IMG/VR virus record: IMGVR_UViG_3300042553_000425
Location: 1 to 20,765 of that record
Length of the DNA: 20,765 bases
Source: a virus
Direction: 5' to 3' (one strand)
Each line of letters begins with the position of its first letter. The stretch's first letter is position 1. The notes beneath the pieces were generated by a model that ran no database searches, was not told the origin of the DNA, and saw only the letters and a list, made by a program, of their open reading frames with translations. Shown here piece after piece: positions 1 to 7,925 of the stretch. Position numbers and translations under genes: made by a program.

Positions 1-9
1 GCGAACCAT
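1..9 (-). CDS. Start of a further downstream gene, cut by the window edge
   Basis: An ATG at 9-7 overlaps the TGA of the exonuclease gene in the arrangement TGATG, the coupling used throughout this operon. Only three codons (Met-Val-Arg) are visible, so nothing can be said about the product. The start is inferred only from the junction pattern. Confidence 0.35.
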
Positions 10-800
10 CAGGTCTTTCGCCTTTTTGGTGACGTCGGAGTGGATGTCGAGGGGGTGGATGTCGACGCGCTTTTCGGGGGTGTCCATAGTGTGATCCTTC
101 CAGTTTCGATTGAGTAGTCAGACGGGTTCTTGAGGATGTAAGCGAGACGGGCCTGGACCAATGCGTCCTTCTCAGTAAGCCCCTCCTGCTCGTACGCCTC
201 GACGACCGCTGCCCAAGTGCAGTTGCCGTCCAGGATCTTCTCTGCGGTCTTGGGTCCGCACCCAGGCAGTCCAGTGTAACCGTCTACACGGTCACCAGTC
301 AGGACCTGGGTCAGGAACCATTCCCACCCCTGCTCGGGAGTGACGGAGAAGGTCTTGTTCTGCCGGGGATCGTAGTGCCGTCCAGGGATCTGGCACATAT
401 CCTTGTCCCAGCTCACGATGATCGCGTTGTCCATGTCCGCGGACAGGAGGCCCAGCGTGTCGTCGGCCTCGAGGCCGAGGTAGACAACAGCGTTGAAGTG
501 CTCATGGGCCCACTCCTTGATCGGTTTGAATCCAACAGGCTTGGCTCCACGGGCCGACTTGTACGACGGATGCAGCCCCTTGCGGAAGTTGACCGCATCG
601 GACAGGCAGAACGTGAACCGATCCGTCCGAAACTTCTTGAGCAGGCGGCAGACCTCCGACTGGATGTCGCTGCGAGCAAGAGCGGTGTCCGCGTGGACAG
701 TGACCAGGCCGTCGGCCCATTGGATCTCTTTGGCTTGGGCCGCAGAGAAGCGGTAGACGATCAGGTCGCCGTCGATCAGGAGATGGGGCTTACTGCTCAT
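9..800 (-). CDS. 5'-3' exonuclease, FEN/T7 gp6-like
   Basis: A 263-residue protein of the 5'-nuclease (FEN) family, the counterpart of T7 gene 6 exonuclease, which removes RNA primers and degrades duplex DNA from 5' ends during phage replication and recombination. Visible metal-binding acidic residues are D10 and D12 (IDGD), D68, the E111/D113/D114 cluster, D132 and D134 (WDKD) and D170/D173 (GDRVDG). They are followed by a helix-three-turn-helix-like LPGCGPKTAEKIL at 178-190. The C-terminus is a Ser/Thr/Pro-rich tail ending in basic residues. The ATG at 800 is chosen because conserved sequence begins there; a 26-residue upstream extension would run through the homing endonuclease gene. It overlaps that gene by 11 bp and is last in the visible replication operon. 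Confidence 0.9.
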   Translation of the reverse strand: MSSKPHLLIDGDLIVYRFSAAQAKEIQWADGLVTVHADTALARSDIQSEVCRLLKKFRTDRFTFCLSDAVNFRKGLHPSYKSARGAKPVGFKPIKEWAHEHFNAVVYLGLEADDTLGLLSADMDNAIIVSWDKDMCQIPGRHYDPRQNKTFSVTPEQGWEWFLTQVLTGDRVDGYTGLPGCGPKTAEKILDGNCTWAAVVEAYEQEGLTEKDALVQARLAYILKNPSDYSIETGRITLWTPPKSASTSTPSTSTPTSPKRRKT

Positions 801-1140
801 AGGTGACTTTCTTGAGGCCCCGCAGTACACCGTCGTACATGGGGCGCTCTGCTTTCTCACAATAGCGCATCTTCTCAACTAGGTCTACCTGTGCGCGTTT
901 GATTACAAGATGAGGCTTGATGAAGTTGAGGAACCTCATGGCCTCGTCCCCGCTGGCCGTCCATACATAGCACCGTCGACCCTTATTCGAGTTAAGACGG
1001 AGAGCCCCACCGTAGTCCTCTTTCAAGACCCGCAAGATTGGTAAGTAGGTGTTCGTTATCGAGACCCGCGGTGTATTCCCCCACCACACGCAACCCTCAC
1101 CGTCGAACAGTCCTGCCCAGTACGCTACGTTGTGCCTCAT
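790..1140 (-). CDS. Freestanding LAGLIDADG homing endonuclease
   Basis: A 116-residue protein with one LAGLIDADG motif near the N-terminus (YWAGLFDGEGCV, residues 7-18), two acidic residues in the catalytic turn and a basic C-terminal half. Single-motif members act as homodimers that cut a specific DNA site and promote spread of their own gene. It sits between the DNA polymerase and exonuclease genes, with no sign that either is interrupted by an intron or intein. Its ATG overlaps the polymerase stop (TGATG at 1142-1138) and its end overlaps the exonuclease start by 11 bp, so it is fully embedded in the coupled operon. It uses AT-ending codons such as ATA and TTA more than its neighbours, consistent with separate acquisition. 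The family call is firm; activity and target are unknown. Confidence 0.85.
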   Translation of the reverse strand: MRHNVAYWAGLFDGEGCVWWGNTPRVSITNTYLPILRVLKEDYGGALRLNSNKGRRCYVWTASGDEAMRFLNFIKPHLVIKRAQVDLVEKMRYCEKAERPMYDGVLRGLKKVTYEQ

Positions 1141-2876
1141 CAGTGTGTCTCAGCCCAGTTGTTACCCACTCGGAACTCGCCAGCCAGAGGACACTGGAAA
1201 CCCAGGATCTGCCCTGCCTCAGCGATAGACCCTGCCGCCACCTTGCCAACCTCTTGGGCGTGCTCGGGGCGACACTCGAACTGCATCTCATCGTGGACGT
1301 GGAGGATCAAGTGGGCCTTGCCTGCCAGCCGTTCACAAGCCAGGTTCGTCGCCACCTTCATGGCGATGGCCCCGGCCGATTGCAGTAGCGTGTTCAGCGC
1401 AGCGTGCTTGTGACGGATCTCCAGACGCCGTCCGTCGATGCCGTAGAGGATGCCGTTGCGCCGCTGGGCGGCCTCCCCAATGTCGCTGATGAGCTGGGCG
1501 TAGGCCGGGATGGCGGACATGAACCTGTCTCGCAGCTCAGCTCCAGCCGCACGGCCCTTCCCAGTGATGGCCCCCAGCTTGGCGTCACCTGCACCGTAGA
1601 GCAGGCCGTAGATGAACGTCTTGGCATTGTCTCGAGTGGGCAGACCCGCGGCCTGTTGATTGGCAGTGTGGATGTCCCCAGAGATCACCACCGTCGCATA
1701 GGCCCCGGCGTCGTACTTCGCCAGGTAGTGCCCAAAGCATCGCAGCTCCAGACCGCTGGCATCGCAGCCAACCATGACCAGCCCCTCTGTGGGACGGAAC
1801 AGCTTGCGGAAGCGGGGACCCTTGGGCACCTGAGCCAGGTTGGGCCCAGAGTGCGTACAGCGGGCTGTCACAGCTCCACAGTGGTTGATGAAGGCGTGGA
1901 TGTGGCCGTCGTCCTTGACCGCCTGCAGCCAGTTCTTGGCCCCCTCAGAGAGCTGACCCAACTGCTTCTGGATGGTCAGGTAGTTGAGGATCAGCTTGGC
2001 CTCGGGCCACTCCAACCCAGCCAGCACTTCTTCGTCGACCTTCGGCTCACCAGTGTCGGTGAACTCAGTGGGCTTCCACCCATACTTGATGCCCAGGGCT
2101 CGGGCGGCGTGGGCACGGGACCCAGGGTTGAATGGGGTGGTCTTGGTTCGCTGGAGCTTCTTCGCCGGAGTGACGTAGCTGTCCACGAACGGGGGGATCA
2201 GCGCCATCAGCTCAGCCTCGAGCTTGGCTCGCTCGATTGACAGCTCCTTCGCCAAAGCTAGGCCCTCGGGGACATCAAACCTAACTCCTCGCCGCGTACA
2301 CAAGTCGATGTTCCGAGCAAAAGCGTGCTCGATCTCGACTGCCTTCTTGCTGGGCCCCGTCTCTGCCAGGTGCCTGAGCAGCCGGAAGGTGACCTCCGTG
2401 TCGCGGACACAGTAGTCCAGCATCTCCTGGCTGAACTCTTTCCAGTCAGTGGTCTTGGCGAAGCTGCCCTTGTGGAATCCCAGGCGGTAGCCCCAGGCCT
2501 CCAAGCTGTGCTTGCCCATCATCGGCGCGGGGATGCGTCCCTTCTTCTGCAGGCCGAAGTCCCTGGGCTTGATGTCTGGGTAGACCAGGCGGGACATCAC
2601 CAGCGTGTCCAGGACTGGCCCCTTGTGGACGTACCCAAACAGTTTCTCCAGGACAGCCAGGTCGTAGTTCACCAGGTTGTGCCCCACCAGGGTGATGCCC
2701 ATCGCTTCGTAGGACCTGAGCAGGTCCAAGAAGGACGTGTCCCCCGGCAGGAAGGCCAGAGGCTCCTCACTTGAAGAGCGGATCACGGCGCAGTGGACCT
2801 TGGTGACAGCCTCCAGGAGGTTGTCCGTTTCCAGGTCCAACACTACGCACTTAGAAAGATTGATGTGTGAATCCAT
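1140..2876 (-). CDS. Family A DNA polymerase with 3'-5' exonuclease domain, T7 gp5-like
   Basis: A 578-residue replicative DNA polymerase. The proofreading domain shows Exo I (D14, E16 in LDLETD), Exo II (HNLVNYD, D72) and Exo III (YCVRD, D159). The polymerase domain shows motif A (GCDASGLELR, D372), motif B (RDNAKTFIYG with R415, K419, Y423) and motif C (HDE at 528-530), all close to T7 gp5. It is about 125 residues shorter than T7 gp5 (704 aa), and the thumb between roughly 215 and 255 has no room for the thioredoxin-binding insertion. It therefore probably does not use host thioredoxin as T7 does. The ATG at 2876 is chosen because homology starts there; the reading frame extends 55 codons further into the helicase gene. 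It overlaps the primase-helicase gene by 26 bp. Confidence 0.95.
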   Translation of the reverse strand: MDSHINLSKCVVLDLETDNLLEAVTKVHCAVIRSSSEEPLAFLPGDTSFLDLLRSYEAMGITLVGHNLVNYDLAVLEKLFGYVHKGPVLDTLVMSRLVYPDIKPRDFGLQKKGRIPAPMMGKHSLEAWGYRLGFHKGSFAKTTDWKEFSQEMLDYCVRDTEVTFRLLRHLAETGPSKKAVEIEHAFARNIDLCTRRGVRFDVPEGLALAKELSIERAKLEAELMALIPPFVDSYVTPAKKLQRTKTTPFNPGSRAHAARALGIKYGWKPTEFTDTGEPKVDEEVLAGLEWPEAKLILNYLTIQKQLGQLSEGAKNWLQAVKDDGHIHAFINHCGAVTARCTHSGPNLAQVPKGPRFRKLFRPTEGLVMVGCDASGLELRCFGHYLAKYDAGAYATVVISGDIHTANQQAAGLPTRDNAKTFIYGLLYGAGDAKLGAITGKGRAAGAELRDRFMSAIPAYAQLISDIGEAAQRRNGILYGIDGRRLEIRHKHAALNTLLQSAGAIAMKVATNLACERLAGKAHLILHVHDEMQFECRPEHAQEVGKVAAGSIAEAGQILGFQCPLAGEFRVGNNWAETH

Positions 2877-4521
2877 GGTCCTTAGCTGTCGCCCTCTTGT
2901 CCTTCTGCTTCTTCGGTTTGGCCACGTGATGGCACTCGGCAACGGTGCCAGTGACTGGGTCGTACTTGAGAGTACACGCAATCCCCGTGTCTCCACTGTA
3001 CCGATTCTTGAGAACGCGGACAGTGGTGAAGTTGCGTTCATCGTCAGACTGCTGGTTTCGCTCCAGGGCGATCACCATGTCCGACAACTGGGCAATCGAC
3101 TGGGATCCACGTAGGTGAGACAGGGAGACCTCACTGCCGTTCTCATGGGCAGGCCCCTCCCCAACACGACGAAGGTGGGACACGACGAACAGGCCCATGC
3201 CTGTCTCCTCGACCATTGACCTGAGCAACGTCATTGTGCGGTCGATGCTACGACGCTCGTCCTCGCCTGGGTCCAGTCCAGAGACCACGATGCTCAGGTG
3301 ATCCAGCACGATCCATTGACAGCCACAGGCCTTTTGCAGGTAGCGGATGCGGTTGAGGAGATTGGTGCTGTCCACAGAACCGAAGTGGTCGTAGGCGAAG
3401 AAGCGTTCCTCGCCCATCAGCTTGTCGAACGCTGGCCGCAGCTCCTCAGGCTTGAAGTCAGTCAGGTGCAGGGGCCGCTGCATCTCGATGCTCAGGATGC
3501 CCAGCACGGATCGTCGGACTGACTCCTCAAGAGCGATGTAGCCGACCTTGTACCCACGCCTGAGCAGGTCGTGAGCGAGCGTGCGGCAAATGAGTGACTT
3601 GCCCACCCCAGTTCCCGCGGTGAATGTCACCAGCTCACCCATGCGCATCCCGTGGGTCAGGCGGGTCAACCCTTCCCAGGGATAGGCGACCGACAGGCGC
3701 TTGTCCTCGACGGCCACCTTCTCCCACACGGCCTCGCCAGACACCACCCCGTCAGGGCGGTAGACCTTGGCCGACCACATGGCCTCCACCAGTTGGACGC
3801 TCTTGCCCTTCAAGAGCATATCGTTGGCGTCCTTCTCAGGGAGGACAGCGATGCAAGCCTTGCCTGGAGTCAGGACCTCGGCAGCCTTGACCGCAGCAGC
3901 TTTGCCGGGCTCGTCGTTGTCGAACATGAGCACGACTTGGTCGTACCCCTCGAGCATCGACAGGTTGGCCTTGAGCGTGGCGACAGCACTGTCCGCCCCA
4001 TTCGGGATGGACACGACGGGCCACTTGTTCTGTTGGACTTGACTGAGGGAGAGCGCGTCCAGCTCCCCTTCCGTGATGCAAATCTTCCGACCAGTCGCGG
4101 GCCAGAGGTTGCCTCCGAAGAACCGCTTGCTGACGGTCCCGAGCACTTTGAATTCCTTGTTGGGGTAGCGCAGCTTCTGACCGCAGAGCTGCCCCTGGTC
4201 GTCGTAGTAGTTGGCAACATGGACTTTGGTTCCTGCCGAATCGGTCCCGTAACCATACCCAAACTTTCGACCTGTGTCTTGCGTGATCCCTCTGGCTGTG
4301 CAGCCAAACTCGGTGATCTCGACTGGCGTCCACGCCTTGGGCTTAGCGACCTTGACTGCTTCCACGGCTCCCCTTCCTCTTGCTTTGCACTTGAAACAGA
4401 AGCGGCTGCCATCCGTGTAGACAGCAACCGCATCAGATGAACCGCACGCCGGACAGGGCGCGTGGTATAGAAACGCTCGATCAGTCGTCGGGAATGAGTC
4501 CGAGGTTCGACCTGATTTCAT
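2851..4521 (-). CDS. Primase-helicase, T7 gp4-like
   Basis: A 556-residue bifunctional protein. The N-terminal zinc-binding primase domain has C23, C26, C42 and C45. A TOPRIM fold follows, with EGELD at 151-155 and DND at 201-203. The C-terminal RecA-like, DnaB-family helicase has a Walker A GTGVGKS at 303-309, a Walker B ending at D407 (WIVLDH), an LRGSQSIAQLSD motif near 470-481 and a probable arginine finger in LKNRYSGDTG near 507. It should unwind DNA at the fork and make primers for the adjacent polymerase. The ATG at 4521 lies 41 bp inside the upstream endonuclease gene; no better start precedes the zinc motif, so the overlap is accepted. Length matches T7 gp4 (566 aa). Confidence 0.95.
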   Translation of the reverse strand: MKSGRTSDSFPTTDRAFLYHAPCPACGSSDAVAVYTDGSRFCFKCKARGRGAVEAVKVAKPKAWTPVEITEFGCTARGITQDTGRKFGYGYGTDSAGTKVHVANYYDDQGQLCGQKLRYPNKEFKVLGTVSKRFFGGNLWPATGRKICITEGELDALSLSQVQQNKWPVVSIPNGADSAVATLKANLSMLEGYDQVVLMFDNDEPGKAAAVKAAEVLTPGKACIAVLPEKDANDMLLKGKSVQLVEAMWSAKVYRPDGVVSGEAVWEKVAVEDKRLSVAYPWEGLTRLTHGMRMGELVTFTAGTGVGKSLICRTLAHDLLRRGYKVGYIALEESVRRSVLGILSIEMQRPLHLTDFKPEELRPAFDKLMGEERFFAYDHFGSVDSTNLLNRIRYLQKACGCQWIVLDHLSIVVSGLDPGEDERRSIDRTMTLLRSMVEETGMGLFVVSHLRRVGEGPAHENGSEVSLSHLRGSQSIAQLSDMVIALERNQQSDDERNFTTVRVLKNRYSGDTGIACTLKYDPVTGTVAECHHVAKPKKQKDKRATAKDHGFTHQSF

Positions 4522-4882
4522 TGATGGAATTCTTGTTGGCTAAGATCGACTCGATGAACTTGGAAGTGTCTTCGATGGGAAAGGCTACCACCCAGCCAGA
4601 CATCTTACGGCCCTGTCCCTGGAAGCCGTTGTTGTGCTTCATGAGGACGACTGGTATTTCCCCCAGCTTTCGGTCCCTCTCGGCCTGAGCCAAGAACGCC
4701 ATGGCCCCGATGGAAGCAATCCGCTTGACCTCTACGTGAAGATCTTTCCCAGCCTCTAAGAGGTCAGCGGAGTGCTTGCCATTGGATTGGGCAGCGCGGA
4801 TGCAGTTGGGTGATGACCAGTGTTCGCGCACATGGTCCCTCGCCTCCCGCTCTCCACGCTTGCCCTTTTCCCTTGAGTCCAT
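4481..4882 (-). CDS. PD-(D/E)XK nuclease, Holliday-junction-resolvase-like
   Basis: A 133-residue protein with the spacing of an Hjc/VRR-type PD-(D/E)XK nuclease: a Glu in KRGEREA near residue 12, an Asp in HSADLL near 40, and EVK at about 51-53. An Arg/Gln-rich stretch between them fits DNA backbone contact. It occupies the place taken by endonuclease I (gp3) in T7-like phages, between the single-strand binding protein and the primase-helicase, so it probably resolves branched DNA before packaging or breaks down host DNA. Its ATG overlaps the stop of the single-strand binding protein gene (TGATG at 4884-4880). The fold is supported by the motif pattern; substrate preference is inferred from position. 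Confidence 0.75.
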   Translation of the reverse strand: MDSREKGKRGEREARDHVREHWSSPNCIRAAQSNGKHSADLLEAGKDLHVEVKRIASIGAMAFLAQAERDRKLGEIPVVLMKHNNGFQGQGRKMSGWVVAFPIEDTSKFIESILANKNSINEIRSNLGLIPDD

Positions 4883-5487
4883 CAGAACGGGCGTTCCTCG
4901 CCCTGCTCGCCTTCAGCCTCAGCTTCAGGGTCGACCTCGAAGCCGAACTCGGTAGCGGTCTCGCGGCCACCAACGCCAGCCTCGTACACCTGGTAAGCGT
5001 CCAGGGCCAGCGTGAGACCAGCACCAACCGACGCCACATAGAACGGGCGGGCAGTGATGGCCAGGGCCAGCTTGGCGTTGTGGTTGACCTGCCCAGTGTA
5101 GGGCTCGCCCTTCGGGGTGAACCCGCGGGGCTTAAACGACCAGTCGGTGCCGTCGTCACGGGTGCCGCCAGCCGTGGCCTTCGCACGGAGAGCGAACAGG
5201 CCCGTCTCGTTACCTTCCTTGTCGGTCAGCGGACGGATCGGGGGATCGCACCGCTTGATCTTGGGCTTCTTCTCGAGCATCGCCATCTCGGCAATCGCCT
5301 CCTCGTACAGCTCATTGACGCGGTCGATGAACGGAGCGTGCTTCTCATTGCTGGGATCCAGAACGATCTGGACCTCGTAGCTGCCCTTGGTTCCCGGCTT
5401 GGCGAACTTGGTGGTTGGGATGGTCAGCTTGGGCCAAAGGGCGACACAGACAGGGGTAACCAGATTGGTCTTCTTGGTGGACTTCAT
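4882..5487 (-). CDS. Single-stranded DNA-binding protein, T7 gp2.5-like
   Basis: A 201-residue protein with the features of phage single-strand binding proteins of the gp2.5/DUF2815 type: a beta-rich OB-fold-like body and a strongly acidic C-terminal tail (about residues 184-200) ending in Phe. In T7 that tail docks onto the polymerase and helicase. The stretch near 155-178 (ITARPFYVASVGAGLTLALD) resembles this family in marine podophages. It starts with ATG overlapping the RNA polymerase stop as ATGA, and its own stop overlaps the next ATG. It should coat and organise single strands at the fork with the neighbouring polymerase and helicase. A promoter-like motif lies about 190 bp upstream, inside the RNA polymerase gene. 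Confidence 0.85.
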   Translation of the reverse strand: MKSTKKTNLVTPVCVALWPKLTIPTTKFAKPGTKGSYEVQIVLDPSNEKHAPFIDRVNELYEEAIAEMAMLEKKPKIKRCDPPIRPLTDKEGNETGLFALRAKATAGGTRDDGTDWSFKPRGFTPKGEPYTGQVNHNAKLALAITARPFYVASVGAGLTLALDAYQVYEAGVGGRETATEFGFEVDPEAEAEGEQGEERPF

Positions 5488-7925
5488 GAGAAGAAGTATT
5501 CGCTTTGTTGGAGTGTGTTGATGTCGAAGGTTCCCTGCTCAGGCGGCGGGGGCAGCTTCGACGGATCTTTGAGTAGGTGCTGTGCTTCCTGATACAGGTC
5601 GTCCAACAGGTTGCCCTGGAAGATCTCCATCGCAGCTCGACGCACAGCAGCACCGAGCTTGTCTACGTTGTTTGCGAGTGTACCAAAGCTGTCGTGGACG
5701 GCAGTCACTTGGTAAATGCCCTCCGCGGCCAGCAGGTTCATCGTCCGCATCATGATCGAAGCGTCCACCGAGTGGACAAAGTTGGGGCTGGCAGCCGACT
5801 TCTGACGGCGCCTGGACAGCTTGTCCGTCGGGACCTTGGTTCGGAAGATCAAGAACTTCTGGCCCACGTGGGTTCGCACGAAGGCCGACCTCATGTCCTT
5901 GTAGGCGTGCTCGATGCGCATCCCACTGGGGGCCGTCCAGCCAAAGGACATACCCTCAGCGTTGTAGGCGTCGGCCACAGTCTGGATCCACGACATGGCC
6001 TTGCGGGCACCCACCAAGCGGGAGTCCACGGCCTCGAACATCTTGTCCGTCAGGTAGGTCAAGTACCTGAACACCATCCCAGGGCTGGCAATCGGCTGCT
6101 TCTTCCGACCACTGATGCTGTCCATGTAGGCTGACCGCACGTACTCCAGGCAGCCGCGGTAGGTCGCCCCGTAGGGCAGGACCATCACGACGCGCTTGGT
6201 GTAGTCACGGGGGATGGCAGTGCCGAAGAACTCCAGCCAGGCCTTGGCCATGGGGTTCTCGTAGTCGTCCAGCAGACGCTGCCAAGTGTCCTTGCCAACC
6301 AGGGTGTAGATGTCCTGGGGGTTCCCAGTTCCACAGTTGGTAGCACCCGCTCCCAAGGGGTCCCTGAGCATGAGGGAGAAGAGCTGCAGCCCATTGTTCG
6401 AGCCGTCGATGTTCACAGGGAGGCGCGACAGGAAGGTCGTAGGGTTGGCCTTCCAGGCCACGTACTCCAAGCACGCTGCCAGGAACTGCCAGGGCTTGCT
6501 CGCCTCCATCCACTTGTGGTGCTCGACCGCATTGGCGGCCGTGGCAAGGATCAGCTCCTCATTGTCCACGGACCACTTCTCGCGCTCGGCCCAGGTGGCC
6601 TTGTCGAAGCCCCAGGTGTTGGCCAGGTGGCGACGCAGCCAGCGGACACCCGTCGCAGTGAGGACTTCGCCGTCACGGAACATCAGGAGACCGCGGGCGA
6701 AGTCGGGCCCCTGGGGCTGGAGGAAGCTCACGACGGGGTAGGCCCGTCCACGGAAGTCGACCTGATGAGGGTAGAAGAACGGGTCGATGCCCACCTCCTT
6801 GCACACAGTGAAGGTGCGGGAGATCAGGATGCGCTGAGCACGACACTCCTCCTCACGGCTCAGGGTCTGAGCGCAGGTGCGGGCCCAGACCTTGTACTCC
6901 TCGCTCTCCCGGTCCTTGGGCCGAGGGGGAATGTCGAAGTCCGTCCGCTTGGGCATGGCCGGGGCGTCAAGGTCGCGCTCCCACAGGACCAGCGCAATGT
7001 CGTACACGGGGCGGTTGACCAGGTAGGGTACCCGCTGGAGGTGGCTGATTGCCGAGTACACCTCAGGGCAGGAGTCCTTCGTGTTCCCCGTGTCCTCGTC
7101 GTAGTCCTTGAACAGGCACAGGCGGGGCAGCTCGTCGGTCCAGTAGCCCCCATCCCACGGGCTGGCCCAGTCCTTGGGGGGCTGGGGAATTGGCAGCCAG
7201 AACGGTGCCATGGCGGCCACGTTCTCATGCGCCTTCTTCAACCAATCGACCGTTTCGGGCAGCGGGATGATCTTCTTCCGACGGTTCTTAAAGCCCTTCG
7301 CTTTGACCAGGTGGTCAGGCTTGACCTCGAAGGTGATGCACCCGCCGACCTCCATCATGATCTGGACCATGAAGGCCCCGACCTCAGCTCGTCCACGGTG
7401 TGACCACAGGGACACGCCAGCGTGGGTTGCCGCCTTGGCCAGGGTCTTTTCGATCACTGGAATGCGCGAGCGAGTACGACGACGTAGGACGGTCTTGTCG
7501 TACTGGTCCCAGTGGCCCCGGCTCAGCTTCTTCATCGCACGCAGGCAGTGCTCGTGGTGGAGGGCGTTGCCGACAGCACCGACAGTCCGCTGCCAGTCCC
7601 CGTCACGGGCCAGGTTGTCCAGCACGTGCTTGGCCGTGATCACGCAGCACACCGCGGGAACCAGCTCAGACAGGTAGCGGACGGCCCCGCAGTATTTGCC
7701 TGCCTTGCCGTCCTTGTACTCCTCGATCAGTTCCTTGAGGCGCACTTCCATTCGCCGCGTGGCCTCAGCCATGAGCAGCCGCTCAGGGCCGAAGTACGTG
7801 GGCAGGGACGTGCCCGATGCTCCCTTGAGTCCATAGGCAGCCGCTTGGTTGGCGTGGTAGCGGGACAGGCCGAGGGCCCGTGACCGCTTTTCCCGTGCTC
7901 GAGTGGACTTGGAGAGATCGCTCAT
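5484..7925 (-). CDS. Single-subunit DNA-directed RNA polymerase, T7-like
   Basis: An 813-residue phage RNA polymerase (T7: 883 aa). Visible landmarks are DFRGRAY at 390-396, the first catalytic Asp D507 in DGSNNG, K577 and Y585 in KRVVMVLPYG with the same 8-residue spacing as T7 K631/Y639, the ASPNFVHSVDAS stretch at 712-723, and the second catalytic Asp D745 in HDSFGT. The promoter-specificity loop should lie near 668-692. The C-terminus ends FFS rather than the FAFA of T7. It would transcribe middle and late phage genes from phage-specific promoters; GTACACTC(G/A)CA motifs in this window are candidates. It is coupled by ATGA overlaps to the integrase upstream and to the single-strand binding protein gene downstream. 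Confidence 0.97.
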   Translation of the reverse strand: MSDLSKSTRAREKRSRALGLSRYHANQAAAYGLKGASGTSLPTYFGPERLLMAEATRRMEVRLKELIEEYKDGKAGKYCGAVRYLSELVPAVCCVITAKHVLDNLARDGDWQRTVGAVGNALHHEHCLRAMKKLSRGHWDQYDKTVLRRRTRSRIPVIEKTLAKAATHAGVSLWSHRGRAEVGAFMVQIMMEVGGCITFEVKPDHLVKAKGFKNRRKKIIPLPETVDWLKKAHENVAAMAPFWLPIPQPPKDWASPWDGGYWTDELPRLCLFKDYDEDTGNTKDSCPEVYSAISHLQRVPYLVNRPVYDIALVLWERDLDAPAMPKRTDFDIPPRPKDRESEEYKVWARTCAQTLSREEECRAQRILISRTFTVCKEVGIDPFFYPHQVDFRGRAYPVVSFLQPQGPDFARGLLMFRDGEVLTATGVRWLRRHLANTWGFDKATWAEREKWSVDNEELILATAANAVEHHKWMEASKPWQFLAACLEYVAWKANPTTFLSRLPVNIDGSNNGLQLFSLMLRDPLGAGATNCGTGNPQDIYTLVGKDTWQRLLDDYENPMAKAWLEFFGTAIPRDYTKRVVMVLPYGATYRGCLEYVRSAYMDSISGRKKQPIASPGMVFRYLTYLTDKMFEAVDSRLVGARKAMSWIQTVADAYNAEGMSFGWTAPSGMRIEHAYKDMRSAFVRTHVGQKFLIFRTKVPTDKLSRRRQKSAASPNFVHSVDASIMMRTMNLLAAEGIYQVTAVHDSFGTLANNVDKLGAAVRRAAMEIFQGNLLDDLYQEAQHLLKDPSKLPPPPEQGTFDINTLQQSEYFFS
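5672..5684 (-). promoter_or_regulatory. Promoter-like motif inside the RNA polymerase gene
   Basis: The minus strand reads GGTACACTCGCAA, matching the shared core at 19651 and 14151. It encodes part of the conserved SFGTLA segment of the RNA polymerase, so coding constraint alone could explain the match. If used, it would drive the single-strand binding protein and replication genes from about 190 bp upstream. Confidence 0.35.
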
